Source: Gonapodya prolifera JEL478
Lineage: Eukaryota > Monoblepharomycota > Monoblepharidomycetes > Monoblepharidales > Gonapodyaceae
NCBI GenBank assembly: GCA_001574975.1
Contig: KQ965794.1
Location: 62,001-126,000, forward strand
Direction of reading: 5' to 3'
DNA: 64,000 nucleotides
Program-made: the position numbers and the translations under genes
The notes under the pieces: model-generated
Database searches by the model: none
What the model saw: the letters and a program-made list of their open reading frames with translations, nothing else
Told to the model about the DNA's origin: nothing
Shown here: positions 50,803-62,431 of the stretch, one piece after another
How positions within the stretch are numbered: the stretch's first letter is position 1
Layout of the letters: every line of letters begins with the position of its first letter

Positions 50803-51698
50803 GCCTGCGAGCGGGGGTGTTGGGAAATGTGGACAAGAGTGTGTGCGCTTAGGCAGAATTAGAGTTAACTAATCAGCCAGGCCCTTTCACGTTGTCCCTC
50901 GAGGTGCACCCGGCGTACAGCTTTTGGATAATGTGATTCGCGACAAAAATTATGTGTGCTCCCCGGCCCCTCCCCCGACAGAATAACTGGATTGGGTATG
51001 TGGGCATCTCCCACAGCCCCGAAGATCCCCTTCCTTCGAATTGGGAACTGCACAGACTCCTTCGAAGAGTCCGAGGGAATGTTTTCTGTGTCGATGAGGT
51101 GGACGCCGTGGAGGGTTTTGGGCAAGGTAGCGTCTGCAAGCAGGGAATTTGAGGAGGGAACGCAAGGTGTCTGTTACAGCAGGGCCCCTTCCAACTGAAA
51201 ACATTGCCTCCCGCCGCCGCCCCACTAGCGTGAAACAAATAGGGGCTGAATTCACTGGAGAAGAGAAGGAGAGGGCGGATCTCTGCACGAAATCGCGAGG
51301 CGTCATTCGCACGTGGACTGACATCGCGGATGGGACGGTCACCTGTGGATGGTGGGAGTGAGGCATCGTGTGCACTACTTTCTGTTGAGAAGAAGCCTCG
51401 CTCGACTCACGGATCCGATTTAATGCAGTTGGGGCGTTGATTCGCTGACGGAGCAAAATGTGTAGAGTACCTGTACCGAGATGGATAGACAGACAATTGT
51501 TTCTGCCGGCATATATATACTAGCGGCGGGTCTCAAAGTTCAACAGCGAGCAAATCTGTATATTGAGACCCGCCTTTTAACGTTCAGATTCAGTGCTACG
51601 CCACATAACGTTTTTCCGAATCGCTGACCGAAGTCGGGGCTGCCTGATCAACTGAATTGACTTCCTGGATCTTCAACATTCTCTGCGTCCATCCCTCA
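50803..51698. promoter_or_regulatory. Divergent intergenic region PEX5 / sensor-like gene
   Basis: About 900 bp between two outward-facing starts. It contains open frames on both strands (50865-51456 minus, 51149-51361 plus) that lack recognisable protein features and were not called. The clearest structure is the 12-bp inverted repeat at 51525-51574. Confidence 0.4.
51525..51574 (+). other. Perfect 12-bp inverted repeat (hairpin) followed by TTTT
   Basis: GGCGGGTCTCAA (51525-51536) pairs exactly with TTGAGACCCGCC (51563-51574), leaving a 26-nt loop, and is followed at once by TTTT (51575-51578). An alternating CATATATATAC lies at 51510-51520. It sits 125 bp before the start codon at 51699. 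Options are a structured 5' UTR element of that gene, a small Pol III-type transcript, or a chance palindrome. Confidence 0.6.
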
Positions 51699-54141
51699 AT
51701 GTCGAAGACTCCAGATGCATCTGCCGGTCCGCGTGACAGCAGCGGTAAAGCTAGCGGTCCAAGGCCGTTCGCAATATCGCTTTGGTCAATCATCATCCTG
51801 ATGGTGTTTGTTAAGTATGTTCTATTAAAGGCTGTCAACGATGTGATGCGATCGAAAGCTATCCATGAGGATGACTCACTTCCTCCTTCCTTCCTTCCTT
51901 TAGTATTGCCCTCGTCGCTGTCGTTACTGTTGTGATTGGCTCGACTGCCACAACCCAGCTGACCCGTGATGCAATAACGGAAGGTAAATTCAATGCTCAA
52001 GTGGGGTGGCGAGGGGTGGGGTATGGGAGTGAGCGGTGGGGGGGAACGCTTTGCGCGGGGGATTTCTTTTGACTCCGCTTCCAAAACAATCCGTTCGCAC
52101 TAACAGCCAAGTCCGATATTTCCGATCTCGCAAACAAGCTTCAAACCGCTGCAAGTGACAAGGTGGCCTTAAGCATTCGTGAGCGCACATATGCTTCGTT
52201 TTATGCTCGCAACGTTTCAGTTTAGAGTTCTACACCCTGCAGAGGCATACCTGAACAAAAATCTTGTTCTACTTCAAGGAATTTATGATACCATCAACAA
52301 AGCTTCTCTGGACATCAATAACTGGGATCTTCTCGCGCCTTACATTAAATGGTCAATTAACAGTATTGGTCCCAAAAGTGAGTTCCCCTTTCCTCTCGTC
52401 AAGGGATTCTTCTTGTCTTGAATTCGTCTTTCACTCTCCGAATTCATTCAAAAAAGCAAACGTTCACGCTGTCGTCTTCAACTCGTTCTATCCGATTTTG
52501 AACCTTTTCGCCGTGGTCCCTTTGCTTGACGCCGTGACACAATCCAATCCGGGTGCAGATGCGACCGACTATATCTACTCGTACTGGGCACAAAACGCCA
52601 CCTGCAAAAAGTTCTGCCCCGTTTCAAACACAAACAAGACCCTGATCCGGTACACCTGGAATGATACAACGGAAACCTTGGGTCCCCAGTTCTGGAATGT
52701 GAGTGAGCGCCACAGTACCCTGTCAATTGCCACGATTACGTTTCTTTATCCAGTTGACAGGCCTAGACTTTTCCGCGTGGGGATGTCCATATGCGTCCTC
52801 ATGCCAAGTTCCCAAAGGTCAACTTATTCCAACACCCGATCCGTATGTCAGCGTTGGTGAAATCAGTCAATCACTGAGTATTGTAGGTGTCTCATTGCCA
52901 TCACGCGCATGCTTCAGAACTTGATCTCCCAAATTCCATGGTTCTAGCCGATCTTTAATGAGAGTGGAACGTACATTGGCATTGCTACCACAGAGTTTGA
53001 TGTCTTTAGCTTGTCAAAAGTGCTCACCGAGGTCAAGAGCACGAGCACAGCGAACACTCTTTTCTACATTCTGACTCGCAATGCAGAAGTTCTTGCAATG
53101 TCGGGTATCCACAATAAAAGTGAACTGGCAGACGTAAGCTGTTTCGATTTGTGCACATATGACATTTATGGGCCTTGACTAGCATACTGTTTTTTATAAC
53201 TTTGAGGTTCTCACAATTCCTGTCAATGGAAACGCGATCACCGGCGTTTACAGAGTTAAGACTATTTTCGAGTTTTCCACGGCGGAGTATCCCCTTTTGA
53301 ATCTGTCGGCGGCTACTATCTACGAGTTTTCGGGGAAAAACCTGTCCTCTGGATTCCCGGACCAGCAGTGGTACACAAAGGGTTATCTGTTCCACGTCAA
53401 GACTTTCTCTTATCTTGGGTTCTCATACATCATTGTTTCCGGCGCGTATGTTGATTTTGTGCTGAGTCAATTGTTCTCTGGCGGAAAATGCTATCTGCAC
53501 ACAATCTTACCACAGTCCCGACGCCGATTACCTGGGGAACACGGTTCTTCTAGAGCAGCGACTTACCTCTCTGAGCCAGAGGTCAACTACTACCTCGGCG
53601 ATTTCAGGTAGGAGCCTCGTTTGCGATCCGCATTATTCCCAGAACTGTCATGGCATTTGCGAGCAGCCGTGGGAATTGTTATTGTCATGTCAATTGCCTC
53701 TGTTATCTTTGCGTGGTACTTTATAACGACGCCTCTACGCGTGATCTTGGTTGGCATCGAAAAGGTATTTGTGGAAAATTTTCGGTCATGCTCTGTGCTC
53801 CGAACACCGTTTTCTCAGGCGGTAAAGTTCGACTTATCTGGCATAACGGAAGGCTCCTCAGCCGTGCGGCGGTCCATTGTCAGCGAAGTAGGAGAGTGTC
53901 AAGACAGGTTTATGGAACTCCTCAAGACGTTTGCAAATGCAGTAAAAGGTACTGCTGGTGTTGGGTGATATTCGTTCAGACCCTTTTGAACTGACACTTG
54001 GAATATTTCGCGATCTTCTTTACAGAAAACAAGAAACTAGTTCACCGTTCTTCCATTCCGTCTCCTTCTGGCAAACAAGCTTCCTTGGCCCCAACCACTG
54101 CAGGTGATAAAACACAAATCTCGGCTTCCTCACTACAGTGA
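51699..54141 (+). CDS. Two-TM sensor-like protein with extracytoplasmic Cache-like region and short cytosolic tail
   Basis: Function not recognised. ATG 51699 gives a short cytosolic N-terminus, a first membrane helix (SLWSIIILMVFV + SIALVAVVTVVIGS across an intron with a CCTT repeat), then ~450 residues of extracytoplasmic sequence. A second helix (AAVGIVIVMSIASVIFAWYF, ~53655-53715) is followed by ITTPLRVILVGIEKV.. and a juxtamembrane FDLSGITEGSSAVRRSIVSE, FMELLKTFANAVK. The layout (helix, dCache-like domain, helix, HAMP-like segment) is that of chemoreceptor or receptor-cyclase N-termini, but only ~40 Ser/Lys-rich residues follow before TGA at 54139-54141. No kinase or cyclase domain is encoded here. 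It could be a receptor fragment or an effector-less sensor. About ten introns. Confidence 0.6.
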
Positions 54142-55264
54142 CTATCCGGCCGGTGACAATCGATAAAATTGGCTGGTGATCAGACCCCATTCCAATGAAG
54201 AAGGCACAACGAATGAAGCTCATCTTGTTAATGAAATCGCTGATGGCCATAACGAAAGCTCATTTTGTTTCTTGTCCAAAATGTATCGTAGTTTCTGTAC
54301 ACAAATAGACTTCTATCTTTGACCACAAAATGGGTTGGACCTCTTCCTCTCGAAGTCCAAAAGTCGAGCCCAAGGAGACCAAGGAAGCTGGCGGTGTGAT
54401 TACATTGTGAGCACTGCGACTTGCCAAAGATAGAACACAGCTAGCTTTTTTCCCTGAGAAAATGAAGTACACCATTAAACAAACAATGGTCTGCGTCACC
54501 CACAGGAGCCCGAAAGTGTTGCGATAAATTGAAGCGCAGTAGCCCTTGTCGGAGAGAAGTCGTCAAGTTCCATAATTCTTCCTCGCAAGTCGATTTGTTC
54601 AGTGTGGGTGTAGGTCGCCCTTCAATCGATTCACACCTGACTCTCGGAAGTGAAACCTCGTGAAACCTCTCTTTTACAACTACAAGGCCATTGCTGGCGC
54701 CATAGTCGGGCGAAAGGCGTGGTCAAGAAATGGCGGAAGCGGATTGCAGCTCGGGGCAAGCCAAGAGTGGTCCCCAGGGACTCTGTGCGCCCACCCCGCC
54801 CTTGCACCGCACCACTCCAATGCGTGCTCCACCAATCTGCTCTTATTCGCATCGCCAAGGGGTGCGTATTGCATCCGAGCAGCTTTGGTGAACCGAGATT
54901 TGAAAGGACGACGGTCTGCGAAAGAAAACGAACCCATGAGTAGGTTCCGCAACACCAGAGCGAGGTAAACCATTCGTGTAGAGGGACTCCATCCGTGCGC
55001 TTCTGCAGCTTCTTGTTGAGAATGGCGTCCGCGTTGCTTTTTGCACACGAATAGAGACGAAAATCCATCCAAACAGAGCGCAGCCATCTTGAGATAGATA
55101 CTCCAGAGACCACATCGAATCGATCCAGGCCATGGGAGGCAGAGCGGTGCGGTGTTCAGGGAGTCTCGGTTGAGTGAGGTGGAGGGGAAAATGAGCTCGG
55201 TTGAATCCGTCCGTGGCCAAATTCAACAGCACACGCAAAATTGCCGGGAACGTTCAATCCTTTC
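54142..55264. other. Unresolved region, possible minus-strand gene or pseudogene
   Basis: Between the sensor-like gene and the AAK-type kinase. On the minus strand several protein-like stretches occur in different frames: FDVVSGVSISRWLRSVWMDF then NADAILNKKLQKRTDGVPLH and EWFTSLWCCGTYSW (~55113-54950), later LRFNLSQHFRAPVGDADHCL (~54545) and THFVVKDRSLFVYRNYDTFW (~54330-54270). They could be exons of one gene, but I could not join them with canonical splice sites and recognise no family. Plus-strand frames here look like shadows. Confidence 0.3.
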
Positions 55265-58200
55265 ATGTTCGGCGGAGCGCTCGCGACGACACTTGCGCAG
55301 CACGCCAGCACCATCGGAACATCACTTGCGCAGCATGCCAATGCGTTGAATGAAAGATTTGTGGATGGAAGGGTGGGAACTGCACCGAACACGAACAAGG
55401 ACTTCCAAGAGGACCGCGTGGTACTCCCGGGAGGTCTCACGCAGAACTCGATTCTGCGAGTAGGCAGCACAGATGTCCGCATCGACCGTCATCTCGCGGA
55501 GGGAGGCTTCGCACACGTCTATGTCGTGTCTACTGGCGAAAGCACTCGCACCGTGCTAAAGCGGATGATAATTCCGGACGAGGAGAGGCTCAACGAGGCG
55601 AAGATGGAAATCACTGTCTTGGTGGGCTTCTGGTGCGCTCCAGAGCCCTAAACACGTCAACTAAGTCTATCACGTTTCAGAAAAGGTTGAATGGTCACAA
55701 AAACATCGTGTCGTTTTACGACGCTTCGGTGAAACGGCTACCAGCCTCGACGGGTGGTGGCTATGAGGCGCTGATACTGATGGAATATTGCTCGGGTGGT
55801 CAGGTTGTGGAACTGATGAACTCGCGGCTCGATGTCAGACTGAACGAAATGGAGATTCTCAAAATATTTTCGGAAGTCGTAGAAGCTGTTGCAGCTCTCC
55901 ACTACTCGAGGCCGCCAATTGTACACAGGGATATTAAAGTGGAGGTAGGTTCCCCATATCTGTCTCTCTGTATTCAAACCTTACCAATTGAAAACCAGAA
56001 TGTCCTCATATCTCATAGCGGGACATACAAGCTATCGGACTTCGGCTCGGCGACAACACGTCTCGTGTCCCCGGGAACTCCTCTTTCAGCGCGCGAAATC
56101 ACTCAGTTGGAAGAAGAGCTGACAAGATATACAACTGCACAGTATCGAGCACCGGAAATGGTGGATCTTTATGGCCGCAAAGGACTATCAGAAAAAACAG
56201 ACGTGTGGGCGCTTGGAATACTGTTATACAAATTGTGCTTTTACGTGAGGCAGTTGCACCGCCATGAGATTTTTAAGTCGCGCAGTCACAAACCTACCAC
56301 TCTTTTATTTGACAGACGACGCCATTTGAGGATGGTAGCAGACTTGCCATTCTCAATGGAAAATATCACGTACCGTCATCCCCACGATATAGGGACGAAA
56401 TCATTAATCTTATTGGTAAACTTCATTTTGCTCCATGATGTCGCCACCACGGGATAATGTATATCAATTGGGTCCTCCAGCGAACATGCTTTCCCTTGAA
56501 CCTGCCAATCGCTTCAACATTTACGGTGTGTTGTTTACGATTAGTCAGATAAGAGGATGCGCATGCTCCATCCAAAATGTGAGCATCTAGTTAAAAGTCC
56601 ACCGAATTGATGACTATATCTCTCGTCTTGTCTCCAGATTTATTCCGACCTGTATCAAACTCCCAACTCTGTTCCTGTTGCGTCTGCTCAGAAACCCCTC
56701 CCTGAGCGTCCTGCGCAGCAATCTGATATGGTGTCAGAAGCCAAATCTATCGCAACCCAACCCGCTGCTGGACAGCAAATTCAGCCCATGCGCCGTGGCC
56801 GACCTCCAAAGCGCAACCCTGGCGATATGCCCACTCCTTCCATGCCGACGGTACAATCTACAGCAGCGCTGGGCGCTGGCGCTATGGTGGAACCTCAGAA
56901 CTCTGGATCGCCGATGCCAATGCCGCCATCAACCACTTTTGATATTTCCGCAGCATTTGGCACGGTATCCGCGATCTCACCTCAGGGTGATCGAGCTTTT
57001 GGTTTCGATGATGATGGTTTCGGAAATGTACCCGCTCCCTGGGGAAAGGCTGATGGATTTCAAGATGCTGCGTGGAATTCCACCCCTCCGAATTCATCAC
57101 CACAAGTGTACCATCAACAACATGATACACACCAATCTGGTTTATTTTTTTCGTCGGGTTTTGCAGCGGAATTCAATAATGCTCCAATCGCCGAGGGTGA
57201 CAAACCCAATCAGTCACCATCGGCCCAGAGTGGTGCAGCAGAAGCCTGGCCACAAAATCCCGTCGTGGCACCAGTTCGTAGCGTGACCCCTTCTCAAGGG
57301 GCACTAACAATGTCAGCGGGAACACTCTTTTCAAATCCAGTGTTCCAGTCTGTTGTTCAAGCGAACGATACTACAGAAAGTTCCCCTAAACCCACCGCGA
57401 CTCCAGTTGTCAAGCGTGAACAATCACCTAGTACCTTTTTCGGTGGCGGATTTGCGAGCAACGTCTCTGATGCATCTTTCTCGGTATCGGACCAGCGTTC
57501 CATGACCCCCCTCAGTGACACTCCCTCAACCGGCGCAGGCGGGAGGTACGATCAATATGATGCTCGACAGAGCTTCGAGAGCCACAGCTCCGCCACCAGG
57601 TCAAGTTTTGACAGCGCAAGTCGTAGAAGTGTTGAAGCTCAGGAGAGGAAAACCATGGATACATTCCAGAAAGCTCCGCATTCTGGGTTTCAGCTTTCGA
57701 ACTTTGTGGAATTGGGCGATGCTCCAGAGAAGCCCCTACCTCAATCACCAACAATCGCTTCCCCTGCATCAGCTAGACGTCCACCAGTTCCTCCAAAGCC
57801 GTCTGCTCTGACTGGAGCCTCGTATAGTCCAGTGACGGGCCAAGGAAGTTTGCAAGATATTGTTTCGAGTGGAGCTTCTGCCGGCTCGCAAAATCTTTTC
57901 TCAGCGCAACCCCCATTTCAGGGTATGATTGGGACTGGTCGCGGCTCTCCGTCTCTACCAGAGCCCCTTGTACCACTTAATGCAGGCAGTGCAACAGACT
58001 CCCCTTCAAGAGGTTCCTCAACTCTTGCGAGCAATGCCAGATCTCCGACACAACCAAGGGATATAGATGGCATGGTGGTGGCCGCAATTCAGAACTTTTC
58101 GCTGGGTGAACCTTCTGAAAGCGGAACGAAACCTGCCAAGACACCCACACTCAACCAACTTGGCTCACCCTCCTCACAGCAAGTGCTTGGCCTACGGGCG

Positions 58201-58494
58201 TTTGACTCCGGCGTGAACCAAAGACATTTGCCTCCGACCATGTTCGGACAGAGCCCAACATTTGGGGTGCCAATGTACCAGAGACCCATCACTCCATACC
58301 AGCAAGGTTACGCTTCTCCTGTGGCTGCACCTGCCCCGGCCCAAATGTATCCTGCAACATCTCCTCAATCTTTTTCGCCATTGTTGATCCACATGCCCAC
58401 ACAAAACTCAACGAGATCGGACTCCCCGCCGCGACCTGCAGGGGTCAAGGCGCTCACATCTCATTGGGAAGATCGTGTTGGTGGAAGAAGATAA
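55265..58494 (+). CDS. NAK/Ark-family serine/threonine kinase (AAK1/Ark1/Prk1-like)
   Basis: Kinases of this family phosphorylate endocytic adaptors and actin regulators. ATG 55265 (MFGGALATTL..). The kinase domain is assembled across introns: RIDRHLAEGGFAHVYVVSTG (glycine loop), TVLKRMIIPDEERLNEAKME, ALILMEYCSGGQVVELMNSR, PPIVHRDIKVEN, YKLSDFGSATT (DFG), YTTAQYRAPEMVDLYGRKGL and SEKTDVWALGILLYKLCFY; the AEGGF.HVY loop, the RYTT.QYRAPEM loop and DLY are NAK hallmarks. After the domain comes a ~600-residue Ser/Pro/Gln-rich disordered tail (56728-58494) with RRGRPPKRNPGD and a PPVPPKP SH3-binding motif, as in yeast Ark1/Prk1 tails. Stop TAA 58492-58494, converging on PCCA. Confidence 0.9.
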
Positions 58495-58556
58495 TTCAGC
58501 TAGTTTATAAAGGCGTCGGCTAAAAACTGTATTTCATAAACTACGATACCAAAACT

Positions 58557-61500
58557 CTAGCTTTTTGCGGCAGGCGTGACTGATAGAACCATGATGCGAT
58601 GGTTAATTCATTATTGCGATTCCAATTGGGAACACATGCTCACCCTCAAACTCAACCAGGATTTCGTCGGCGGCTACACTGGCACCCTTAGACACGTTCA
58701 CCTTGGCGATTTTGCCCCCTCTCGGCGCCCGCAGGACGTTCTGCATCTTCATGGCCTCTACAATCGCAATTTCGGAGCCCTCGTTCACGGTGTCACCTGG
58801 TTTGACGCTGAGCGACACGACGGTTCCTGGCATTGGGGCCAGAACGACGCGAGATGTGTCGAGCTTGGGCTTCTCCTTCATGAATTGGGTGGCGGCAAAC
58901 TGAGCAGGGGAGTACGTGTTCAGATTGAACTTTTGGATGATAACGCCAATAGCTGTCAGTGGTGCTGAACCAATGGTAGGCATGTAACAGGCTTACCGAA
59001 GTTCCGTGGTGGATCACGCTGAACCCAACGGGCAGAGCTTCCGAGTACTGCACGACAAACGAATCCCGGGCGCCGCTCTTGTCGCTACCCTGGAGGCGCA
59101 CACTGACGAGGCTGGACTCGAGTGTCCAGTCGGCGTCCACGACAACTTCTGTCTCATCGTTGATCACCACCTGATTACAAGTCGGAGAATATGAGGGGAT
59201 CGATTCGGCAGCAACAAGAACGAGGACCACCAACCTTGTATTCCTTGCCGAGTTTCTCGACCGACACTTTGTGGCTCTCCTTCTCCATGTTTTTGTTGCT
59301 GACCACGACGTAAATGTCCCACTTCTGTGATGGGGCGTGGAACTTGCTGACGTTGGTCTGAATCCAAGACTTGTCCCTCTCGTCCCTGCGAGCGTACACG
59401 TAACCAGCAGTGGCGAGGAGCTCCACGGTGGAGGCGGGCGTCAACTGGTGGCCAAGGAAACCCTTGGGGTACTTTGTGGGAAGATACTTGGTGGAGATCT
59501 TGCCCTCACGGTAGTCGGCCTCAGCGACGACCTCCCTCAGGAGAGGGATATTGTGTGTGACACCTGGGTGAGACCCCGGGCACGTCAGTGGACCGTTCGC
59601 TCGATAATAACGTCAAACATCCACTTACCCTTGATAACATACGAGTCCAGCGCCTTCTCCATCAGCTCCAACGACTCCTTCCTGTCCTTTCCGTGGGTGA
59701 TAAGCTTGCAAATCATGGGGTCGTAGTACATGCTGATCTCGCTGCCCTCCCTGATACCCGAATCGCACCGAACAATCGCGTTGGTGCCCTCGTACTCCTT
59801 GGGCAGCTTGGGCTCCTGGTAGTGATTGAGACGTCCGATGGAGGGCAGGAAACGGACGGGGTCCTCAGCGTACACACGTGACTCGGTCGCCCAGCCGTGG
59901 ATCTTGACGTCGGATTGGGCGATGGGGAGAGGGTGGCCGGCAGCGACGAGAATCATGAGCTCGACAAGGTCGAGTTGAGTGATTTGCTCAGTAATGGGGT
60001 GCTCGCTGGGGATGGGGTGGAGGTGGTGGCGCGAATCAGCTTCCCGGAACCACGCGCCTCCTCTCCTCTGCGAAACATCATCACTCACACTTGCAACCTG
60101 GTGTTCATTTCCAAGAAGTAGAAGTTCCTGTGCGCGTCGCACAGCATCTCAACGGTTCCTGCCGAGTAGTACCCGACGTTCTTGGCGAGGGCAACGGCTT
60201 GCTCACCCATCTTGCGCCGGGTCTCAGGGTCGATGTGCACCGAGGGAGCCTCCTCAATGACCTTCTGGTTACGACGTTGGATCGAGCATTCACGCTCAGG
60301 GAGGTACACCTGTAGAGGGAGAGTGTGGTCAACCTTCCGAACCCCAATCACCCCACAAGCGGGCCTCGACACGCACCACGTTGCCGTGCTGGTCACCGAT
60401 AAGCTGAATCTCAATGTGCCTGGGGTCCTCGATGAACTTCTCCACAAGCAGACGGTCGTCACCGAACGAGGACTTGGCCTCGGCAGACGACAGACGGAAG
60501 GCCTCGCGGGCTTCCTCGTCGTTCCATGCAATACGCATACCCTTGCCACCACCACCGGCACTGGCCTTGACCATCACGGGGTAGCCGATTTCGCGGGCTG
60601 ATTGGGGTAGGAAGTAAAATCAGTTGAGAAAGAAAGTAGCAAAGAAAGGGTCTGACGCTTTTCCCCCATATTATCCGAAGTTCCGTCTCTTCTCCCATGT
60701 ATCTCCTTCTTTTACAATCGCAGCGGCAACTCACAGATCTGAACAGCGTGCTCCGCATCGCTGACAACACCATCAAAACCGGGAATACACGACACACCGG
60801 CCTTGCGGGCAATGATCTTTGACTGGATCTTGTCACCCATCGCAAACATGGCGCTGGTGTTTGGCCCGATGAAGGCGACGCCAGCCTCGTCGAGGGCCTT
60901 GACAAAGGCCGAGTTCTCGGACAGGAAACCGTATCCCGGGTGGACTGCCTCGGCGCCGGTTTGCTTGCAGGCCTTGACAATGTTCTCAATGACGAGGTAG
61001 GACTGGTTGGTGGGCGCAGGGCCGATCAGGACGGCCTCGTCGGCAAGCTGCACGTGGAGCGCGCTGGCGTCGGCCTCGGAGTACACGGCGACGGTCTTGA
61101 TGCCCATCTTGCGGGCGGTGCGGATGACACGGCAGGCGATTTCTCCACGGTTGGCGATGAGGATTTTGTTGAAGGTCTAGAAAGAGTGGAGTGGAGGAAA
61201 GAGGTAGGGGGGAGGGGGGAAGGGTTTGTGGTGGAGTGTGACAAAAGGGAGAAGGTACGGGTGAGATTTCAGAGTCGTGGGGTAGACGAAACACGTTATC
61301 CGCGAGGCGCGAATCAGCGCAATTCCGGGCAGTAAGAAGAAAAGGGTTGTTGAACAATGATAATTTGAGGCGAAGGATCCTGTAGTAGACAATGACGAGT
61401 GCGCAAAACTTGTTGCCCAGGTGAAGACGTGGTGTGCTCCGTGGTGAAACACGAAGGTACAGCGGCAGACAAATGAAAAGAGTACGCTTTGACTCAATGG

Positions 61501-61921
61501 TGAAATTGTGTTCCACGATGGCCATCGGCCAGTGTGCCACGAGGTGCGAAGTGGTGGCACCAAACTGTGTTGTGTACCCCAACATCGCGAATCCAAATGT
61601 CCATGACTTCCCCAGAAAGAATCCCACGAAAACAAATGAATCATCGATTTTGGAACCATTTCTCACCTTGGGGTAAGTCTTCTCCGGAGCCGCGGCTGTT
61701 GCGTACTGGCGTTTCGGGATGGACCTCGGGAGGGCCGAAACAGCCGCTGCCTGGCGGGATTTGGGCTGAACATGCCGCGCCTGGCGAGGCGCAATCTGAG
61801 ACTGGGACGCAACGGTGGAGAGGGCCCGGGATGCTGTGCGCGCGGCCGGGATGGCAACAGCAGCAGCAGCGGAAGAGAGAGCCGCGGCGCGGGAGACCGA
61901 GATTGAGGACACGGAAGACAT
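58557..61921 (-). CDS. PCCA: Propionyl-CoA carboxylase alpha (biotin) subunit
   Basis: Mitochondrial biotin carboxylase plus biotin carrier; carboxylates biotin for PCCB to make methylmalonyl-CoA. Start ATG 61919-61921 with an Ala/Ser/Arg-rich mitochondrial presequence. After a ~490-bp intron: [80 protein letters not shown] (ATP-grasp glycine loop), [70 protein letters not shown]. The subunit-interaction (BT) region follows, then the biotin motif VEAMKMQN (~58760) near the C-terminus. PCCA-like blocks favour this over MCC or pyruvate carboxylase. The 3' end is either TAA 58603 (unspliced) or TAG 58557 after a short final intron (..VEFEVTPAAKS). Confidence 0.95.
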
Positions 61922-62431
61922 TCTCAGGTGCAGGAGTAGAGGGGCGAGTGTCGATGGGATGGAGGAATGAAAAGACGCTCGGAAGTTCGGAATATGCAGA
62001 CCTCGGGAGGAGGTGATGAATAGATCAGCGACATGACGTGATAGCAGGCACAAAGCGCAGACACTTACCAGCAGGCGACAGATCGATAGCGCACTAGTCT
62101 CCCGGGTTTGCGTGTGTGCCGGTTCTGAGTTCAGCGCGTCTGTCGTACGACAGGCTAATCTTCTTTTTAGGATTCATTCGGCTTGGACAGTGACGCATCC
62201 GACCCGGGCGCCTCAAACGTCACAACCTCTTGACGTGATCCATAGAAACGATCGCGTTATCAATAACTCTTTGCAACTCCGGAACCCGCCTTCTCTTATC
62301 CGAGCCGGTGTGTGCTCCCACTGCTCGCTCCACCAACCGGCTACCTGTACCCTAACTCTTCCGCCTAAACTGTCTTCGGATCCTCCATCATACCCCACCG
62401 CAACTCCATCCGTCGCCAGCATCTCGCTCCA
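61922..62431. promoter_or_regulatory. Bidirectional promoter region between PCCA and PCCB
   Basis: 510 bp separate the start codons of the two subunits of the same enzyme, transcribed away from each other. CATGACGTGATAG at 62033-62045 and TTGACGTGATCC at 62231-62242 share the core TGACGTGAT in the same orientation, a CRE/bZIP-like half. Whether these are control sites is inference. Confidence 0.7.

Noticed and set aside
50865-51456. Overlapping minus-strand frames upstream of the sensor-like gene
   Set aside because: Low-complexity, no homology I recognise, and they would leave no promoter for PEX5 or the sensor-like gene.
61177-61670. Open frames between PCCA exons 1 and 2
   Set aside because: The region is a ~490-bp intron: the donor after TYPK and acceptor before [12 protein letters not shown] rejoin the conserved protein. 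Frames inside are not conserved.
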